Positions 15,978-26,756 of a stretch of 64,000 nt of DNA are shown here, one piece after another. The notes below the pieces were generated by a model that made no database searches, had not been told where the DNA came from, and saw only the letters and a list, made by a program, of their open reading frames with translations. Both the position numbers and the translations under genes were made by a program. Position 1 is the first letter of the stretch; every line of letters begins with the position of its first letter. The stretch comes from Pelovirga terrestris (GTDB taxonomy: Bacteria; Desulfobacterota; Desulfuromonadia; Desulfuromonadales; Geopsychrobacteraceae), in contig NZ_JACWUN010000008.1 of assembly GCF_014773365.1 (NCBI RefSeq), positions 85,404-149,403 on the forward strand, read 5' to 3'.

Positions 15978-18083
15978 TCAGGCAAACAAGCTGAAATCAT
16001 CCACGACCGGCAGTTGCAGATAAAAACTGGTGCCCTGGTCCGGGCCACTGTGACAGCTGATCCGTCCCCCGAGATCTTCCACCATCCCCTTGACAATACT
16101 TAAGCCCGACCCGGCATGCCCTCCACCTTTGGTGCTGACAACCGGTCGGAACAATCGATCCCTGATGGCAGCCGGTATTCCAGGACCATTGTCGGCAATA
16201 TGTATTTCGACATAACGCCCACGCTCAGAACAAAACCCTTCACGGGTCGCCAGGGTAATTTGGCCGCCATGATCGAGAGCTTCTGCTGCATTCTTAATCA
16301 GATTGACCAGGATCTGTCGAATCAGGATAGCCATGCTCGACAGCAGTGGAAGATCCTGCTGGAACTGTTGGATCACCTCTATGTTGCGGGGTGTTAATTC
16401 AGCCTCACGCAAGGTATCAACGGTTTCCTGCACCAATTGGTTGATATCAATCTCCTGGTCAGGAAATTCGTAGGTATCCTGCTGATTAAGATAGTAATGA
16501 ACGATTTCATCGACCCGTTGTGATTCCTGCTTAATGGCTTCAGCCAGTTCCCGGCCGGATCTCCCTGACAGATTGTGTTTCAACACCTCGGCATAATTGC
16601 CGATAATGGTCAGAGGACTGCTGATTTCGTGATTAACCCGACGCAGCAGCAAGGCACCATCTCCAATGCGATTAAATTCTGCCATCGATACCTGGGCCAG
16701 CGCCGCACTGACGATAGGGTGCAAAACAGTTATTGCCGGGGACTCAAGTCCGTCAGCCTGGTAAGCGTTATCGAAACCAAAAACTACCACCGCCAGAGGA
16801 TGATCATTGGAACGTAAAGGGTAACACACGAAGCCCTGGCCACCGCCCAGGCGCAGCAGCAGATGGTCGGTCACGGTCAAGGCTTGATCTGGAGCAAAAC
16901 TGCTGACAGCACCCCCGCCGGACAGAGCCCGGGCCGCCAGGCTCGCCTCACTGATCAATGGAATTTTCAGCTCACGTGACAAGCGCGAGCCGTCTTTTGA
17001 AGAAATCCCGATCAACTCCTGACGCCGCTGATCAAGCAGAAAAAAATGAACCTTCTTAGCCTGACTGTTCTCCAGATAAAGACTCCTGGCAATCTCGGCA
17101 ATCTCTTCCGGCGTAGTGCCGCTGGTCAAGCGGGCTCGGGCCGCCTCCTGGCTGGCAACCAGAAAAATCTGCCGGGTTAACCGTCGACAGGCCTTATTGA
17201 AGGACTCCACGGATGCTGCATCGTTATCCTTGGCCTCGAAGGAAGGGGCAGAAAGACTGGTCACCCACTCAAACAGATAATCTGTTTCTGTGGGACGCAG
17301 ATTAAAAAACAACTCGCCCAGGCGCCCCGCTTCAGGATTCAATTCACCATCGCTGCCGGCAAAAAGCTGGGCCAGCCTGGCGATCCGAAAGAGTGGATTG
17401 GCCGTTTGCAGTTGACCGCTGTCCACCATCAGGAAACGGATGGCATCAGCCAGAAAGGAGTCAAGTCCCCAGCTGTCAATCTTGTCAGCCGCCAACGTGA
17501 GATGGTCGGTCTGAACGTGCTGCGGCTCCAGTCCTGCTTGCTTTTCGCAACTCCAGGAGACGGGTTCCTTATCCAGAAAAAGATCACCGTGCTGCGCTAG
17601 CAACTGATAAAGGCCAAGGGTCTGCAACAGTCCACCGAGTTGTGCCTCTTCGATGTAGGGGTAGTTAACCGAAGGAGCAATACAGCGGGCCGCCTGACCG
17701 GCAAAACGCGATGTCCGCCACAGTGTCCTTAAATAGGATATTTCAGTTGCCGACAGCTTGTGCTCCAGTACGTGCCGGGCGGACTGAAGAACCAGGCTGA
17801 CAATCATCGGGTACCCTAAAGAATTCACCGCAGCGGTAACCGGTTCGGTAGCATCCAGTTTATGGTGACTACCCTTTGCAGCAACGTCAATCAAGTGAGC
17901 AGCGAAGGGGGCATCCTGTAATATAATCTCTACAACTAACTGGGGACTGGCACCTTGAAGGCAGGCGGACAGGAGATCGGCAAGGACATCGGGCATGGAA
18001 AGCAAAGAAGATCCCTTTGCCCCATAGGTTTTGGCAGGCGGCTCCGGGAGAGGCTCTTTTTTATTGATTGAAATGACCCCCAT
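15978..18083 (-). CDS. HDOD-domain sensor histidine kinase
   Basis: A 701-residue protein with no clear membrane segment. The first about 280 residues resemble an HDOD domain (MPDVLADLLSACLQGA, then helical repeats). A GAF-like region lies at about 330-470. A HisKA domain with NHEISSPLTIIGNYAEVL (the His in NHE is the phospho-acceptor) and an ATPase domain with NAAEALDHGG, ADNGPGIP and GHAGSGLSIVKG complete it. It probably phosphorylates the REC-PAS-GGDEF-EAL protein encoded directly after it. The domain order HDOD-GAF-kinase is seen in Desulfuromonadales. The signal is unknown. The sigma-54 activator gene is divergent to it. Confidence 0.87.
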   Translation of the reverse strand: MGVISINKKEPLPEPPAKTYGAKGSSLLSMPDVLADLLSACLQGASPQLVVEIILQDAPFAAHLIDVAAKGSHHKLDATEPVTAAVNSLGYPMIVSLVLQSARHVLEHKLSATEISYLRTLWRTSRFAGQAARCIAPSVNYPYIEEAQLGGLLQTLGLYQLLAQHGDLFLDKEPVSWSCEKQAGLEPQHVQTDHLTLAADKIDSWGLDSFLADAIRFLMVDSGQLQTANPLFRIARLAQLFAGSDGELNPEAGRLGELFFNLRPTETDYLFEWVTSLSAPSFEAKDNDAASVESFNKACRRLTRQIFLVASQEAARARLTSGTTPEEIAEIARSLYLENSQAKKVHFFLLDQRRQELIGISSKDGSRLSRELKIPLISEASLAARALSGGGAVSSFAPDQALTVTDHLLLRLGGGQGFVCYPLRSNDHPLAVVVFGFDNAYQADGLESPAITVLHPIVSAALAQVSMAEFNRIGDGALLLRRVNHEISSPLTIIGNYAEVLKHNLSGRSGRELAEAIKQESQRVDEIVHYYLNQQDTYEFPDQEIDINQLVQETVDTLREAELTPRNIEVIQQFQQDLPLLSSMAILIRQILVNLIKNAAEALDHGGQITLATREGFCSERGRYVEIHIADNGPGIPAAIRDRLFRPVVSTKGGGHAGSGLSIVKGMVEDLGGRISCHSGPDQGTSFYLQLPVVDDFSLFA

Positions 18084-18440
18084 AAATACATCCCTTGCTT
18101 ATTGATGAAACATGCAGCCATTATTCATCAGCTATGCTAGATTAGCAAGGACAAAAAAAAGAAATATGCTTAACATTCAGGCATTTAGATAGAGAAACAG
18201 GTTCAAAATTTTCATAATAAAAACCTCACAAACTCATATTTCCCTCATCAATTGCAAGCAAGCTATCAAAACCAAAGCCTATTTTATATTGGCTTAATAA
18301 AAATCTAATTCTTAAAGATTAAAAAACATCGCAATGATGATCCCAGGATCAGCCTGCCGCTGGTACTATTTTTTTGACAGCGATGAGCATTCCCTCTACC
18401 CTGCAGACTAAGCAACAAACAACTCATTCGGAGTACTTAC
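18084..18440. other. Divergent regulatory region between kinase and sigma-54 activator
   Basis: These 357 AT-rich bases hold no gene. On the minus strand TTGCTA (18148-18143) and AATAAT (18125-18120), 17 bp apart, are a weak promoter candidate for the kinase. The plus-strand promoter candidate is listed separately. No clear operator was recognised. Confidence 0.55.
18374..18402 (+). promoter_or_regulatory. Candidate promoter of the sigma-54 activator gene
   Basis: A perfect TTGACA at 18374-18379 is followed after 17 bp by TACCCT, which matches the -10 consensus at only three positions. The start codon is 38 bp further on. Confidence 0.4.
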
Positions 18441-21266
18441 ATGAACATACCGGCACAAAAACAGATCGACCAGATCATTAAAACTCTTGACGAATTCGGC
18501 AAAGAGAACCTGGTCGAAATTTTACGCCGTATCAGCCAGGGAGTGCAGCTGATAAGTGGTGGTGGACATTGTCGCATCTACCTTGAAGATCTGACCGTGG
18601 GGTCTTTAAGCTGCGCTGCGGCAGAGAGTGATGACCTGCAGGGGATCAGCGAGCCCAACTTCCCGATTAATGACAGCTTCTTTCCGATCCCGCAGGTTTA
18701 TCAGCAAAAGCAGGAAATGGCGGTTGCGAGCCTGTCACGTCATTCAAGGACCGCAGTCACCACAGATGAGCCCTTTGCCCAGTCCTTTTATCTGCTGCCG
18801 ATCCTTCACCTTGGTCGCGCTATCGGGGTGATCAGTCTTGACCGCAGTGGCGCTGAGCAACTCCCATCAGAGCTGGTGTTGCGGCAATTACGCAAACTGC
18901 TGAGCGGGGCAGCGCCAAGCCTGAACCGCGCCCGCAAGTACCACCAGCAATTGCTCCTTGCCCGGCGCGTCGATGAAGCTAAAAAGCGTGAAGCAGCCCT
19001 GTTCATGGTGAAATCGGCGGCCCAGCTGATTGATCGCGTGGCGCTGGCCTCGGTGCTGATCCCGGTTCCCTCCGGCATCGACGGTGAACGCACCCTGGAA
19101 ATTCTCGCCTCCTACTCCAAAGAACGCGAAGCCCGGCGACTTTACGAAGAAGAAAAACTGATCAACCTGGCTCCCGGAGAGTCCCTGATATCCCGCTTTA
19201 TCGATCGCGCCGGGGTTATTGTCGACGATAGCCTGCTGGCCCCCCTGTATATCGAAGATCTGGCCGTTGAAACCCTGCAAAAACGCTATCTGACCGAAAA
19301 CCTGGGCCTGAAATCCCTCTACATTGTTCCCCGCTATGACAGACACAATCGTCGTGTCATCTGCCTGGTCAATTACTACACCAAGGATCGCTACCACTTC
19401 AGTTCCTTTGAGCGTGACCTGCTCGATGCTCATGCAGAAATGGCACAGCGGGTCGTGCAGGAAATCGGCGATGAACACCTGGAGATCCAGATCCTGTCCG
19501 AAATCGGCGATCTGCTGCAACAGTCAGGCGATGGGCTGCGCCCCTTTTTACACCGGGTGCTCTCCAAGGCAACCCAGCTGATCGGTGCCGACACCGGTAG
19601 TCTTGCTCTGGTGCGCGAGTCCCAGGGGGAACGTTGGCTATTGGTGGAAGATGACCAGGGGAATCTGATCGGAGCCAAAAACAAGGAATGGCTGAAAAAA
19701 TATATTCCACCGATCCTCATTGGTGGCAATGAACTTCCCCCCGATCAACGCAGTCTGACCGGCCTCGCCGCCGCCACCCGCCGCCCGCAGATTCTTGATG
19801 ACTGTCATGAAGGCAGTAATGAAGAAAAGTTTTACCGCCCGGTCACCGAGGCGATTCGTAGCGAAATTGCGGTACCGGTAGTTTACGAAGATGACGTTCT
19901 GGCAGTTGTTTGTCTCGACAGCCTGCGACCTCACTACTTCACCGATGAGCATCAGCGCATCCTGCAGATTATTGCGCGGATGATCGGCCACCATCTGTCA
20001 ATTCTGCAGAAAATCGATCAACTCACCAGCGAAATCGACCGCCTGCGCCAGGATGTCGGCTACAAAGACCCGAAAATCACCTCTTATCGGCTTGGCAATA
20101 TTATCGGCAATTCCAGCAAAGCCCAGGAAATCATCACCACCATCCAGCGCATCAGTCCTCCCCTATGCGAACGCATCACTCAGTGGCACAAGCAAGGGGT
20201 GCCTGATCAGGGCGAGTTTCTCGGCCTTCCCTCTATCCTGATTACCGGCGAAACCGGTGCCGGCAAGGAGTTTCTGTTCAACAACTTCTACACGGAACTT
20301 AACCGTATTTTTCGCCAGCTGCTGCCCGGTCGCAGCAGTCTGCCGCTAAAAAAAACCAACATTGCCGCCTACAGTGGCGATCTGACCTACTCCGAGCTGT
20401 TCGGCCACAAGCGTGGCGCCTTTACCGGGGCCCATAATGATCGCCGCGGCATTCTTGAGGAAGCCCATGGCGGAGTCGTGTTCCTTGATGAAATTGGTGA
20501 TGCAGACCCCAAGACTCAGGTACAGCTGTTACGGTTTCTTGACAATGGCGAATTTATCCGTCTCGGGGAAAACATCACCCGTCACTCCCAGGTACTGCTG
20601 GTTGCCGGTACCAACCGTGATCTGCGCCAGCTGATCGCTGACGGAACGTTTCGCGAAGACCTTTATCACCGTCTCTCCGAATTGATCATCGAGGTCCCCT
20701 CCCTCAACCAGCGCCGTGAAGATATCCCTGACCTGGCCATTCACCTGCTTGGTCGCCTGTTTCAGGCCTACCACAAGCAGGACGAAAAAAACGCCCAGCC
20801 GGCACTCAGCCAGAAGGCCAAAAACCTGTTGCGTCGCCATCACTACACCGGCAATATCCGTGAACTGCGCAGTATCCTGTTGCGCGGCATGCTGTTGCGC
20901 CGGGGAGATGTGATCGATGTCGAGGAAATCACTAATGCCCTGCAACCGCAGGCCTTTAGCCGGGCGGACCGTAGCGACCAGAACAAAGTGCTGAACGATC
21001 AACTGGCCGAGGAGATTTTGCAGAGGGTTATCCAGCAGGAGGAGACCTTCTGGTCGGCTCTCTACGAACCCTATGCGCGCCAGGAGATTACCCGGGATCT
21101 GGTGCTCAAAGTGGTGGAAAAGGCGCGCACCGAAGGGGCGACCAACATGCCTAAACTGGCCCGGCTGCTGGAGGCCTGTGACCCGTCATCAACGGACGAA
21201 AATGAAAAGAAGCGCTTTTTCCGCTTTAAAAACTTTTTTTACAAAACCGTCAAGCTGCGCTGGTAA
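18441..21266 (+). CDS. Sigma-54-dependent activator with N-terminal GAF domains
   Basis: A 941-residue enhancer-binding protein. Residues about 1-180, 190-350 and 350-530 look like three GAF sensor domains. The AAA+ domain carries Walker A GETGAGKE (about 597), the sigma-54 contact loop GAFTGA (about 660), Walker [12 protein letters not shown] and the arginine finger region LYHRLSEL. The segment after Walker A ([18 protein letters not shown]) differs from the usual NtrC helix and is longer. There is no recognisable Fis-type helix-turn-helix; the C-terminus instead is a helical [13 protein letters not shown]...[14 protein letters not shown] region. Its targets are unknown. The GGAG ribosome site supports the start. 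Confidence 0.88.
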   Translation: MNIPAQKQIDQIIKTLDEFGKENLVEILRRISQGVQLISGGGHCRIYLEDLTVGSLSCAAAESDDLQGISEPNFPINDSFFPIPQVYQQKQEMAVASLSRHSRTAVTTDEPFAQSFYLLPILHLGRAIGVISLDRSGAEQLPSELVLRQLRKLLSGAAPSLNRARKYHQQLLLARRVDEAKKREAALFMVKSAAQLIDRVALASVLIPVPSGIDGERTLEILASYSKEREARRLYEEEKLINLAPGESLISRFIDRAGVIVDDSLLAPLYIEDLAVETLQKRYLTENLGLKSLYIVPRYDRHNRRVICLVNYYTKDRYHFSSFERDLLDAHAEMAQRVVQEIGDEHLEIQILSEIGDLLQQSGDGLRPFLHRVLSKATQLIGADTGSLALVRESQGERWLLVEDDQGNLIGAKNKEWLKKYIPPILIGGNELPPDQRSLTGLAAATRRPQILDDCHEGSNEEKFYRPVTEAIRSEIAVPVVYEDDVLAVVCLDSLRPHYFTDEHQRILQIIARMIGHHLSILQKIDQLTSEIDRLRQDVGYKDPKITSYRLGNIIGNSSKAQEIITTIQRISPPLCERITQWHKQGVPDQGEFLGLPSILITGETGAGKEFLFNNFYTELNRIFRQLLPGRSSLPLKKTNIAAYSGDLTYSELFGHKRGAFTGAHNDRRGILEEAHGGVVFLDEIGDADPKTQVQLLRFLDNGEFIRLGENITRHSQVLLVAGTNRDLRQLIADGTFREDLYHRLSELIIEVPSLNQRREDIPDLAIHLLGRLFQAYHKQDEKNAQPALSQKAKNLLRRHHYTGNIRELRSILLRGMLLRRGDVIDVEEITNALQPQAFSRADRSDQNKVLNDQLAEEILQRVIQQEETFWSALYEPYARQEITRDLVLKVVEKARTEGATNMPKLARLLEACDPSSTDENEKKRFFRFKNFFYKTVKLRW

Positions 21267-21267
21267 G

Positions 21268-22551
21268 TTACAAACCGGCATGAAGCAGTCGCTCAACCTG
21301 ACGGCGATCCTGCTCGGACCAGGGACCAACAACGGCCAGATTGATGGTAGACGGCGTCACCAGTTGTTGAACCACCTGCCGGATATTTTCTGCGCTCAGG
21401 CTCAACAGTTCCTGCCGATCCTGTTCCAGGGTGCGCAGATAGCCGGCCTGCAGCCCCCAGCCATAACGTACTGCCAGCGATTCACTCTGGTCGCGGGAGA
21501 AATCAAGATCAAACAGATAGGTTTTAACCGCCGCCGCCAGTTCAGCGGCGCCAAGCGGTTCATCGCGCAAGCGTTTTAAGATTGCCAGAACCTCCGTAAC
21601 AGCGGCAACCAGATTGTCAGGAGCAACCGCCGTATCAATTGCCAGGTAACCGGTATCGTCCAGCAGTAAACAGCTGACCTCCACCGAGTAGGTCAGGCCG
21701 AGTTCTTCGCGTAAGCGCAACGGCAGGCGCGCACCTGCACCCCAGCCGAGGATCCGCCGCAGCAAACGGATCGCCATGGTGCGTTCATCGTTACGTCCAG
21801 GCAAACGAAACGCCAGCTGAAAACTGACCTGGGAGTCAGAGTCCTGGACCCAGCGGCTGCGTGGTACCCACTGCCGCGACTCCTCCAATGGCACCGGAGT
21901 GCGCGGTTCACGCGGCTGCCAGTCGCCGAATTCCCGTTCAGTAGCCCGGCGCAAGACGGCAGGGTCGACTGCGCCGCAGGCACAGATCACCAGATTGCCG
22001 GGATGATACCAGTCATGATAATAGGCCTCAAGCTGCGGGCGACCGATAGCGTTCAGCGTCTCGGGGGATCCGATCAGTGATGCGCCCAACGGATGATCCG
22101 GCCAGAGTAAGTCGACCATCAGATTATCGAGATTAACCTGTTCGCCGCACTCGTTAAAATCCTCCCGCGCTTCTTCCAGAATAATCTTCCGCTCCGTATC
22201 GATCTGGTTAAAACAAGGGCGTCGCAGCATGGAAGCAAAGAGTTCAACCCCGCGCTCAATATAATCAGGATGAACGCGCGAATGGAAACAGGTGGTTTCA
22301 ACATCGGTTGAGGCATTTACCGCCCCGCCAATCTCCTCAAAAGCGCGTTCCAGTTCGGTGCTGTTGGCAAATTCGGCGGTGCCGCGAAACACCATATGTT
22401 CGAGAAAGTGGGAAATCCCCGCCTGGGCCAACGGCTCACAACGACCACCGACGGCCAGATAACAGACCAGCTCCACCGCGTGCTGGTGCGGCATGGGAAC
22501 CGTGACCAGGCGAATACCGTTGGGGAGTTGATCGATAAGATATTCTTCCAT
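21268..22551 (-). CDS. M16 family zinc peptidase (processing-protease-like)
   Basis: A 427-residue peptidase of the M16 (insulinase/PqqF/mitochondrial processing peptidase) family. The inverted zinc motif HFLEH is at about residues 49-53, with the third ligand in the ERKIILEEARED stretch about 75 residues later; both are intact, so it should be the catalytic subunit. The frame is open to 22644, but that extension would be translated from the hemB terminator hairpin. The ATG at 22551 with GAGAAGAA upstream is therefore preferred. It follows hemB on the same strand behind that terminator, and ends 1 bp from the convergent sigma-54 activator gene. The natural substrate is unknown. Confidence 0.85.
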   Translation of the reverse strand: MEEYLIDQLPNGIRLVTVPMPHQHAVELVCYLAVGGRCEPLAQAGISHFLEHMVFRGTAEFANSTELERAFEEIGGAVNASTDVETTCFHSRVHPDYIERGVELFASMLRRPCFNQIDTERKIILEEAREDFNECGEQVNLDNLMVDLLWPDHPLGASLIGSPETLNAIGRPQLEAYYHDWYHPGNLVICACGAVDPAVLRRATEREFGDWQPREPRTPVPLEESRQWVPRSRWVQDSDSQVSFQLAFRLPGRNDERTMAIRLLRRILGWGAGARLPLRLREELGLTYSVEVSCLLLDDTGYLAIDTAVAPDNLVAAVTEVLAILKRLRDEPLGAAELAAAVKTYLFDLDFSRDQSESLAVRYGWGLQAGYLRTLEQDRQELLSLSAENIRQVVQQLVTPSTINLAVVGPWSEQDRRQVERLLHAGL

Positions 22552-22590
22552 AGATGATTCTTCTCTTGCCGAAGCCAAGCGGCCAGTTTG

Positions 22591-22627
22591 CAAAAAGGAC
22601 AACGGGCCACCGTTTAACGATAGCCCG
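22591..22627 (-). terminator. Terminator after hemB
   Basis: On the minus strand CGGGCTATCG (22627-22618) pairs with CGGTGGCCCG (22612-22603), a full 10-bp stem counting two G-U pairs around TTAAA. TTGTCCTTTTTG follows. It lies 30 bp after the hemB stop and argues against translation of the M16 frame upstream of 22551. Confidence 0.7.
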
Positions 22628-22656
22628 CTGACTGATATTTTCATCCTGTAGATTTA

Positions 22657-23631
22657 TTACCTGGCCAGCAACCGTGCCGCTTCCTTGGCGTGGTAGGTGA
22701 TAATCAGGTCGGCGCCGGCGCGTTTCATTCCCAGCAGGGTTTCCATCATCACTCCATCCCCATCGATCCAGCCTTTTTCTGCTGCGGCCTTGACCATGCT
22801 GTACTCGCCGGACACATTATAAGCGACCAGTGGCAGATCGAAGTTGTCTTTCAGCTCGCGCAGCAGATCCAGATAGGCCAGGGCCGGCTTGACCATGAGA
22901 AAGTCTGCTGCTTCGGCCACATCCTGAGCCGCCTCGCGCAAGGCTTCCAGGCGATTGGCGGGATCCATCTGGTAACTGCGGCGATCGCCAAAACCGGGGG
23001 TACTTTCCGCCGCTTCACGGAAGGGTCCGTAGTAGCTGCTGGCATATTTGACCGCGTAGCTCATTATCGGGACAGGATCAAAGCCATTTTCATCGAGAAT
23101 CATGCGGATTGCCGCTATCCGCCCATCCATCATGTCAGACGGGGCAACAATATCAGCCCCGGCCTGAACATGGCTCAACGCCTCCTTAGCGAGCAGCTCA
23201 AGGGTCGCATCGTTATCGACATCCCCGTCCTTGATCACCCCGCAATGGCCATGATCGGTGTATTCACACAGGCAGACATCGGTGATCACCAATAGTCCCG
23301 GGATCTCGGCCTTAATCGCACGGATGGTGTTTTGAATAATCCCGCTGTCACTGTAGGCGTCGCTCCCGACGGCATCCTTGGCTTCCGGAATACCGAATAA
23401 AATAACCGCCGGAATTCCCAGATCACGCACTTCTTTGGCTTCAGCGACAATATGCTCGATGGACTGCTGATAGATGCCGGGCATGGAGCTGATCTCTTTT
23501 TTGATGTTGGTGCCAAAAGCACTGAACATAGGGTAGATCAGATCGTCAACGCGCAGATGGGTTTCACGTACCATGCGCCGTAGCGTGGCGTTGCGGCGCA
23601 AGCGACGAGGACGGTAATCAGGGAAATTCAT
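22657..23631 (-). CDS. hemB: Delta-aminolevulinic acid dehydratase (porphobilinogen synthase)
   Basis: A 324-residue cytoplasmic enzyme that joins two 5-aminolevulinate molecules into porphobilinogen. The active-site lysines are in [16 protein letters not shown] and [12 protein letters not shown]. The zinc site [14 protein letters not shown] has all three cysteines, so this is the zinc-dependent form rather than the aspartate-rich magnesium form. Its length is normal for the family. It has an AGGAG ribosome site and follows hemD by 34 bp. It is the last haem gene of the operon before the terminator. Confidence 0.96.
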   Translation of the reverse strand: MNFPDYRPRRLRRNATLRRMVRETHLRVDDLIYPMFSAFGTNIKKEISSMPGIYQQSIEHIVAEAKEVRDLGIPAVILFGIPEAKDAVGSDAYSDSGIIQNTIRAIKAEIPGLLVITDVCLCEYTDHGHCGVIKDGDVDNDATLELLAKEALSHVQAGADIVAPSDMMDGRIAAIRMILDENGFDPVPIMSYAVKYASSYYGPFREAAESTPGFGDRRSYQMDPANRLEALREAAQDVAEAADFLMVKPALAYLDLLRELKDNFDLPLVAYNVSGEYSMVKAAAEKGWIDGDGVMMETLLGMKRAGADLIITYHAKEAARLLAR

Positions 23632-23665
23632 AGGTCACTCCTGTTGCTGTCTTGAAGTTCAGATG

Positions 23666-24451
23666 TTAGCGGTAATAATTTACCATCGCCTGCAGCAAAG
23701 CATCCATCGTCCAGGTCTCGGGCTCAAGATCAACCTCAAAGCCTCCCTCTCGAATGGTCTGTGACGTTTGCGGGCCAATGGAGAAAAATTTACTTGTGCC
23801 CTTAAGATGAGCCAGATCTGCGCCAAGCATCTGGTGCAGGTGACGAAAAGTTGATGACGAACTGAAGCAGATCGCGTCCAGCTCGCCGGCAGCTAGCAGG
23901 GAACGAATTTTTTCCGTATTTTCCTGGGGAATCACGGTCTGGTAGGCGATGGGGTCGATCACCGTGGCACCGGCAGCGCGCAACTCTGCGGCCAGCAGCG
24001 GACGCGCAGCAGCAGCACGGGGATACAAAATCCTTTTCCCCGTAACCTCGCGGGCCAGCAATTCCTTCACCATCCCTTCAGCACGATGATCCACCGGCAT
24101 GAGGGTTGGTCGCAGCTTGTATTGCGCCAGCGCTTCAGCAGTTTTTGGCCCAACGACAACCAGTTCCAACTGGCGCAACAGACCGAAGTACTGATTATTC
24201 TCCAGCATCCGCGCAAACAGTGCCTGCACCGCATTGACCGACGTTAAAATGACCATCTGGTAGGTATCCAGATCACCCACTGCCAGATCCAGCTCCTTAT
24301 AGCTGGCGGGTGGGACAATCTCAATGGTCGGGAGGCAGATGGCTTCACCGCCCAGGGCATTGATCTGGGCAACAAAGGGGGCGGCCTGGTCAGCCGGGCG
24401 CGTCACCAGAAACCGCCGACCACCCAGTGGCAGTGGGGACTCTCCAGTCAT
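23666..24451 (-). CDS. hemD: Uroporphyrinogen-III synthase
   Basis: A 261-residue enzyme that closes and inverts ring D of hydroxymethylbilane to give uroporphyrinogen III. RRFLVTRPADQAAPFVAQI near the N-terminus and CFSSSSTFRHL...FFSIGPQTSQTIREGG towards the C-terminus are typical of this divergent family. The open frame extends upstream into hemC, but the ATG at 24451 lies one base after the hemC stop and is the expected start. In several Geobacter relatives HemD is fused to uroporphyrinogen methyltransferase; here it stands alone. Confidence 0.9.
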   Translation of the reverse strand: MTGESPLPLGGRRFLVTRPADQAAPFVAQINALGGEAICLPTIEIVPPASYKELDLAVGDLDTYQMVILTSVNAVQALFARMLENNQYFGLLRQLELVVVGPKTAEALAQYKLRPTLMPVDHRAEGMVKELLAREVTGKRILYPRAAAARPLLAAELRAAGATVIDPIAYQTVIPQENTEKIRSLLAAGELDAICFSSSSTFRHLHQMLGADLAHLKGTSKFFSIGPQTSQTIREGGFEVDLEPETWTMDALLQAMVNYYR

Positions 24452-24452
24452 C

Positions 24453-25409
24453 TTAGTGTTCTGCTTCGGGAAAGGTGCGACACCCATAGACTTCGTTGAG
24501 GATCGCCGCAGCGCCCTCTGCCAGCAATTCTTTCGCCAGGGCGACGCCGGCAGCATGAGCCTGATCGGTCGGCACCAGGGTGGAGCGCTTGAGCAGGGTT
24601 TTTCCCTCCACATCAGCCACCAGGGCGGTCAAGGTGAGCTGCCCTTGGTTGACTGTACCAAAAGCGGCAATCGGCACCTGACAGCCCCCTTCAAGGGTTG
24701 CCAGGACCGCCCGCTCACCAATCACGGCGCAGGCGGTTTCGGTGTGATTGAAAAAGTCGATCAACTCATTGGTGCGATCATCGTCAAGTCGACTCTCAAG
24801 CCCTAAAGCACCCTGTCCGATCGCCGGCAGACAGACATCGGGTTCGAGGTAACAGCCGATCTGCTCGGCAAAGCCAAGACGCTTCATACCGGCGGCGGCG
24901 AGGACAACCGCATCGAGATGATCATCGATCAGCTTGCGGATCCGTGTTTCGACATTGCCCCGCACGTCAATCATCTGCAGATCCGGGCGCAGGTGCAGCA
25001 ATTGCGCCTTGCGTCGCAAGGACGAGGTGCCGATGCGCCCACCCTGCGGGAGGTCCGCCAGCGAACGCCGCCCCGCCGGCAACACCAGAATGTCACGCGG
25101 ATCCTCACGCTTGGTAATACAGCGCAGCCCGGTCCCTTGGGGAAACACGGTAGGCACATCCTTCATCGAGTGAACCGCGATATCAATTTCGTTACGCAGC
25201 ATCGCTTCCTGGATTTCCTTGACGAACAACCCCTTACCACCGACCTTGGCGAGGGGAACATCGAGGATTTTATCACCTTGGGTCTTGATTTTAGTCAGGG
25301 TGACCGCCAGATCAGGATAGCGCTGTTCAAGCTCAGCCTTGACCCAGTTAGCCTGCCATAAAGCCAGGGCGCTGGCGCGGGTACCAATACGTAATGTGCG
25401 GTTGGACAT
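24453..25409 (-). CDS. hemC: Porphobilinogen deaminase (hydroxymethylbilane synthase)
   Basis: A 318-residue cytoplasmic enzyme that polymerises four porphobilinogens. RIGTRASALALWQANWV at the N-terminus, SMKDVPT, and the dipyrromethane-cofactor cysteine in LEGGCQVPIAAF (about residue 240) are all present. It lies between hemA (20 bp upstream) and hemD (1 bp downstream) in the same operon. The ATG has a GAAGGAGACAG ribosome site. Confidence 0.96.
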   Translation of the reverse strand: MSNRTLRIGTRASALALWQANWVKAELEQRYPDLAVTLTKIKTQGDKILDVPLAKVGGKGLFVKEIQEAMLRNEIDIAVHSMKDVPTVFPQGTGLRCITKREDPRDILVLPAGRRSLADLPQGGRIGTSSLRRKAQLLHLRPDLQMIDVRGNVETRIRKLIDDHLDAVVLAAAGMKRLGFAEQIGCYLEPDVCLPAIGQGALGLESRLDDDRTNELIDFFNHTETACAVIGERAVLATLEGGCQVPIAAFGTVNQGQLTLTALVADVEGKTLLKRSTLVPTDQAHAAGVALAKELLAEGAAAILNEVYGCRTFPEAEH

Positions 25410-25429
25410 GCTGTCTCCTTCTCTTATGA

Positions 25430-26734
25430 CTATTCTTCCGGCAATTCAGGCAGATCGTCAGATGGGGGTTGAACAGAAAGATCAAATAACATCTGCACCG
25501 CATCGAGATAACGCAGTTTATCATCGTCACAATCACGTTGTTTGAGCAGACGGGTGGGATGATGGAGAATTTTATTGACGATGGCGCTGGTCATGGCATC
25601 AAGCATCTTGCGCTCATGCTCATCCAGGTTGCCGAGGCTGGACAGGGTACGCTGCAGCTCTTTCCGGCGCACCTCTTCGAGTTGTTTGCGCAAGGCGACA
25701 ATGGTTGGCCTGACCGTGAGGTTGGACAGCCAGTCATGGAAGCGGCCGACCTCCTGAGTAACAATCTGGTCCGCCTTGACCGCCTCCTTTTCACGTTCCT
25801 TGAGATTGGATTGTACCACACCCTGCAGATCGTCGACATCATACAGATAGACACTGTCAATCTTGCCGGCCGCCGGATCAATGTCACGCGGAACGGCAAT
25901 ATCAATCAGAAACATCGGCTGATAGCGCCGTATTTTACAGGCGGCCTTGAGATCCGCAGCGCTGATGACATAATCAGGAGATCCCGTCGATGACAACAGG
26001 ATATCAACCCGGTGAAGCTGCTCCCGGAAGTTGGCAAAATTAACGGCAACCCCGTCAAAGCTTTCGGCCAGGCTTTCGGCGCGGCTGAAAGTCCGGTTGG
26101 TCACCAACACCTTTGATACCCCGTAACGGACAAAATGTTTGGCCGCCAATTCACACATCTCGCCGGCACCGACCAGCATGACCGTTTTGTTTTCAAGGGA
26201 GTCAAAAATTTTACGCGCCAGCTCCACTGCAGCATAAGAAACGGACACGGCGTTACTGGCAATGGCGGTTTCAGTGCGTACCCGCTTGGCCACGGAAAAC
26301 GCCTTGTGCATAAAGCGATTAAGGACCAGACCGGCACTCTTGCAATCACAGGCATGGCCATAGGCAGTTTTAATCTGACCTAAGATCTGCGGTTCGCCAA
26401 CCACCATGGAATCCAGGCTGGCGGTCACCCGGAAAACATGGCGCACGGCGTCCTGACAGGTGTAGGAATACAGATGCGCATTGAGCTCGTCTGCGCTCAC
26501 GCCGTGACACTCGCCGATAAAACGCTGCAACTCGGCACAGGCCTGTTCCGGGCGCATGGAAGCTGCATAGAGTTCAACCCGGTTACAGGTCGAAACGATC
26601 ATCGCTTCAGATATGCTCGGCAGAGCGAGAACCTGGGCAAGGCGACCGGCAAGGGTATCCGCCTCAAACGCTATTTTTTCGCGAATTTCAACCGGAGCCG
26701 TTTTATGACTGAGTCCAACGACAACAATATTCAT
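25430..26734 (-). CDS. hemA: Glutamyl-tRNA reductase
   Basis: A 434-residue enzyme, the first committed step of the C5 haem pathway, reducing glutamyl-tRNA(Glu) to glutamate-1-semialdehyde. The start MNIVVVGLSHKTAPVEIREK and the catalytic cysteine in STCNRVELYA (about residue 50) are diagnostic, followed by the NADPH domain (VMLVGAGEMCELAAKHF). The open frame continues upstream over the end of the ccsA-like gene, but the family start is clearly the ATG at 26734. It has no strong ribosome site, so translation may be coupled to the ccsA-like gene ending at 26757. Confidence 0.95.
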   Translation of the reverse strand: MNIVVVGLSHKTAPVEIREKIAFEADTLAGRLAQVLALPSISEAMIVSTCNRVELYAASMRPEQACAELQRFIGECHGVSADELNAHLYSYTCQDAVRHVFRVTASLDSMVVGEPQILGQIKTAYGHACDCKSAGLVLNRFMHKAFSVAKRVRTETAIASNAVSVSYAAVELARKIFDSLENKTVMLVGAGEMCELAAKHFVRYGVSKVLVTNRTFSRAESLAESFDGVAVNFANFREQLHRVDILLSSTGSPDYVISAADLKAACKIRRYQPMFLIDIAVPRDIDPAAGKIDSVYLYDVDDLQGVVQSNLKEREKEAVKADQIVTQEVGRFHDWLSNLTVRPTIVALRKQLEEVRRKELQRTLSSLGNLDEHERKMLDAMTSAIVNKILHHPTRLLKQRDCDDDKLRYLDAVQMLFDLSVQPPSDDLPELPEE

Positions 26735-26756
26735 AACAACAATCCGCGGTAATGAG

